NCBI RefSeq assembly: GCF_030403775.1
Contig: NZ_JAQMWQ010000039.1
Coordinates: 1-32,514 of the forward strand
Source: Paenibacillus sp. BSR1-1
GTDB lineage: Bacteria; Bacillota; Bacilli; Bacillales; Cytobacillaceae
DNA: 32,514 nucleotides
Direction of reading: 5' to 3'
This document shows positions 32,325 to 32,514 of the stretch, one piece after another. The notes beneath the pieces were generated by a model. The model worked only from the letters and a program-made list of their open reading frames with translations. It was not told where the DNA came from and did no database searches. Each line of letters opens with the position of its first letter. Position 1 is the first letter of the stretch. Made by a program: the position numbers and the translations under genes.

Positions 32325-32514
32325 CCTTGTTTCCTCGCTTTATATAAAATAGCTCATGAATGTCATATGGGATTTCTGAAGGACAAAAAAGACTGGGTGT
32401 TCACTAGGAATGTCTTTCACTGAGTCAAGTCCTGATTATTGTGTAAAATCAAAAGCAATTGTTTTCAGCTCTACCTTTTATGATCTTTATCCATACCCTT
32501 TCATTTTTTGGGGC
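32325..32514. other. 190 bases upstream of rng without a recognisable gene
   Basis: Six-frame reading gives only short open stretches. On the minus strand one runs to a stop at about 32338 (it includes VKDIPSEHPVFFVLQKSHMT) and another ends near 32450. They are in different frames and could be the tail of an upstream gene with a shift, or chance. No clear promoter or terminator is seen. Confidence 0.3.

Overview
The window is chromosomal core DNA of a Gram-positive endospore former of the family Bacillaceae. The gene order (dtd-relA-apt-recJ, secDF, comN/spoVB, yajC-tgt-queA-ruvB-ruvA-bofC, safA, nadA-nadC-nadB/nadS-niaR, pheA-pheB-obg-spo0B, rpmA-prp-rplU) follows the known Bacillus subtilis arrangement. 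It also carries several sporulation genes (spoVB, bofC, safA, a YhcN/YlaJ lipoprotein, a CotS-like kinase, spo0B). AT-rich spacers, strong GGAGG ribosome sites, several TTG/GTG starts and compact intrinsic terminators fit the same group. The genus cannot be fixed from the sequence alone; two dispersed-looking palindromic elements and an RNase G family gene next to rplU suggest a relative outside the B. subtilis group.

Layout, left to right. At 1-8400, all genes lie on the minus strand: the first codons of an unidentified gene, dtd (D-aminoacyl-tRNA deacylase), relA (ppGpp synthetase/hydrolase, own sigma-A promoter), apt overlapping recJ (strong promoter TTGAAA-N17-TATAAT), a 209-bp palindromic repeat element, and secDF. 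At 8541-12021, comN (minus) diverges from spoVB (plus), followed by the membrane-protein genes yrbG (minus) and yrzE (plus); yrzE appears to start at ATC. At 12025-16414 is the minus-strand ruvA-ruvB-queA-tgt-yajC set (branch migration, queuosine modification, Sec accessory protein), interrupted between ruvB and queA by a second palindromic repeat. At 16529-20696 is a minus-strand sporulation block: safA, an overlapping kinase-like gene, a lipoprotein and bofC. At 20920-26232 is the NAD de novo locus: nadB-nadC-nadA on minus, diverging from nadS-niaR on plus, with a candidate operator in the shared spacer. At 26268-30876 are spo0B-obg-pheB-pheA, with a terminator-like hairpin just before pheA, and rplU-prp-rpmA behind an L21 leader RNA. 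The right end holds an RNase E/G family gene and 190 bp with no recognisable gene.

Functionally the window joins stress signalling and nucleotide salvage (relA, apt), DNA repair (recJ, ruvAB), secretion (secDF, yajC), tRNA quality and modification (dtd, tgt, queA), NAD and phenylalanine synthesis, ribosome parts and assembly (rplU, rpmA, prp, obg), and the sporulation phosphorelay and spore envelope (spo0B, safA, bofC, spoVB). I see no phage, IS transposase, CRISPR array, tRNA or rRNA, and no convincing undescribed multi-gene system. The points worth a second look are regulatory or structural: the two repeat elements, the ATC start, the repeat tracts in safA, the hairpin before pheA, and the kinase gene coupled to safA.
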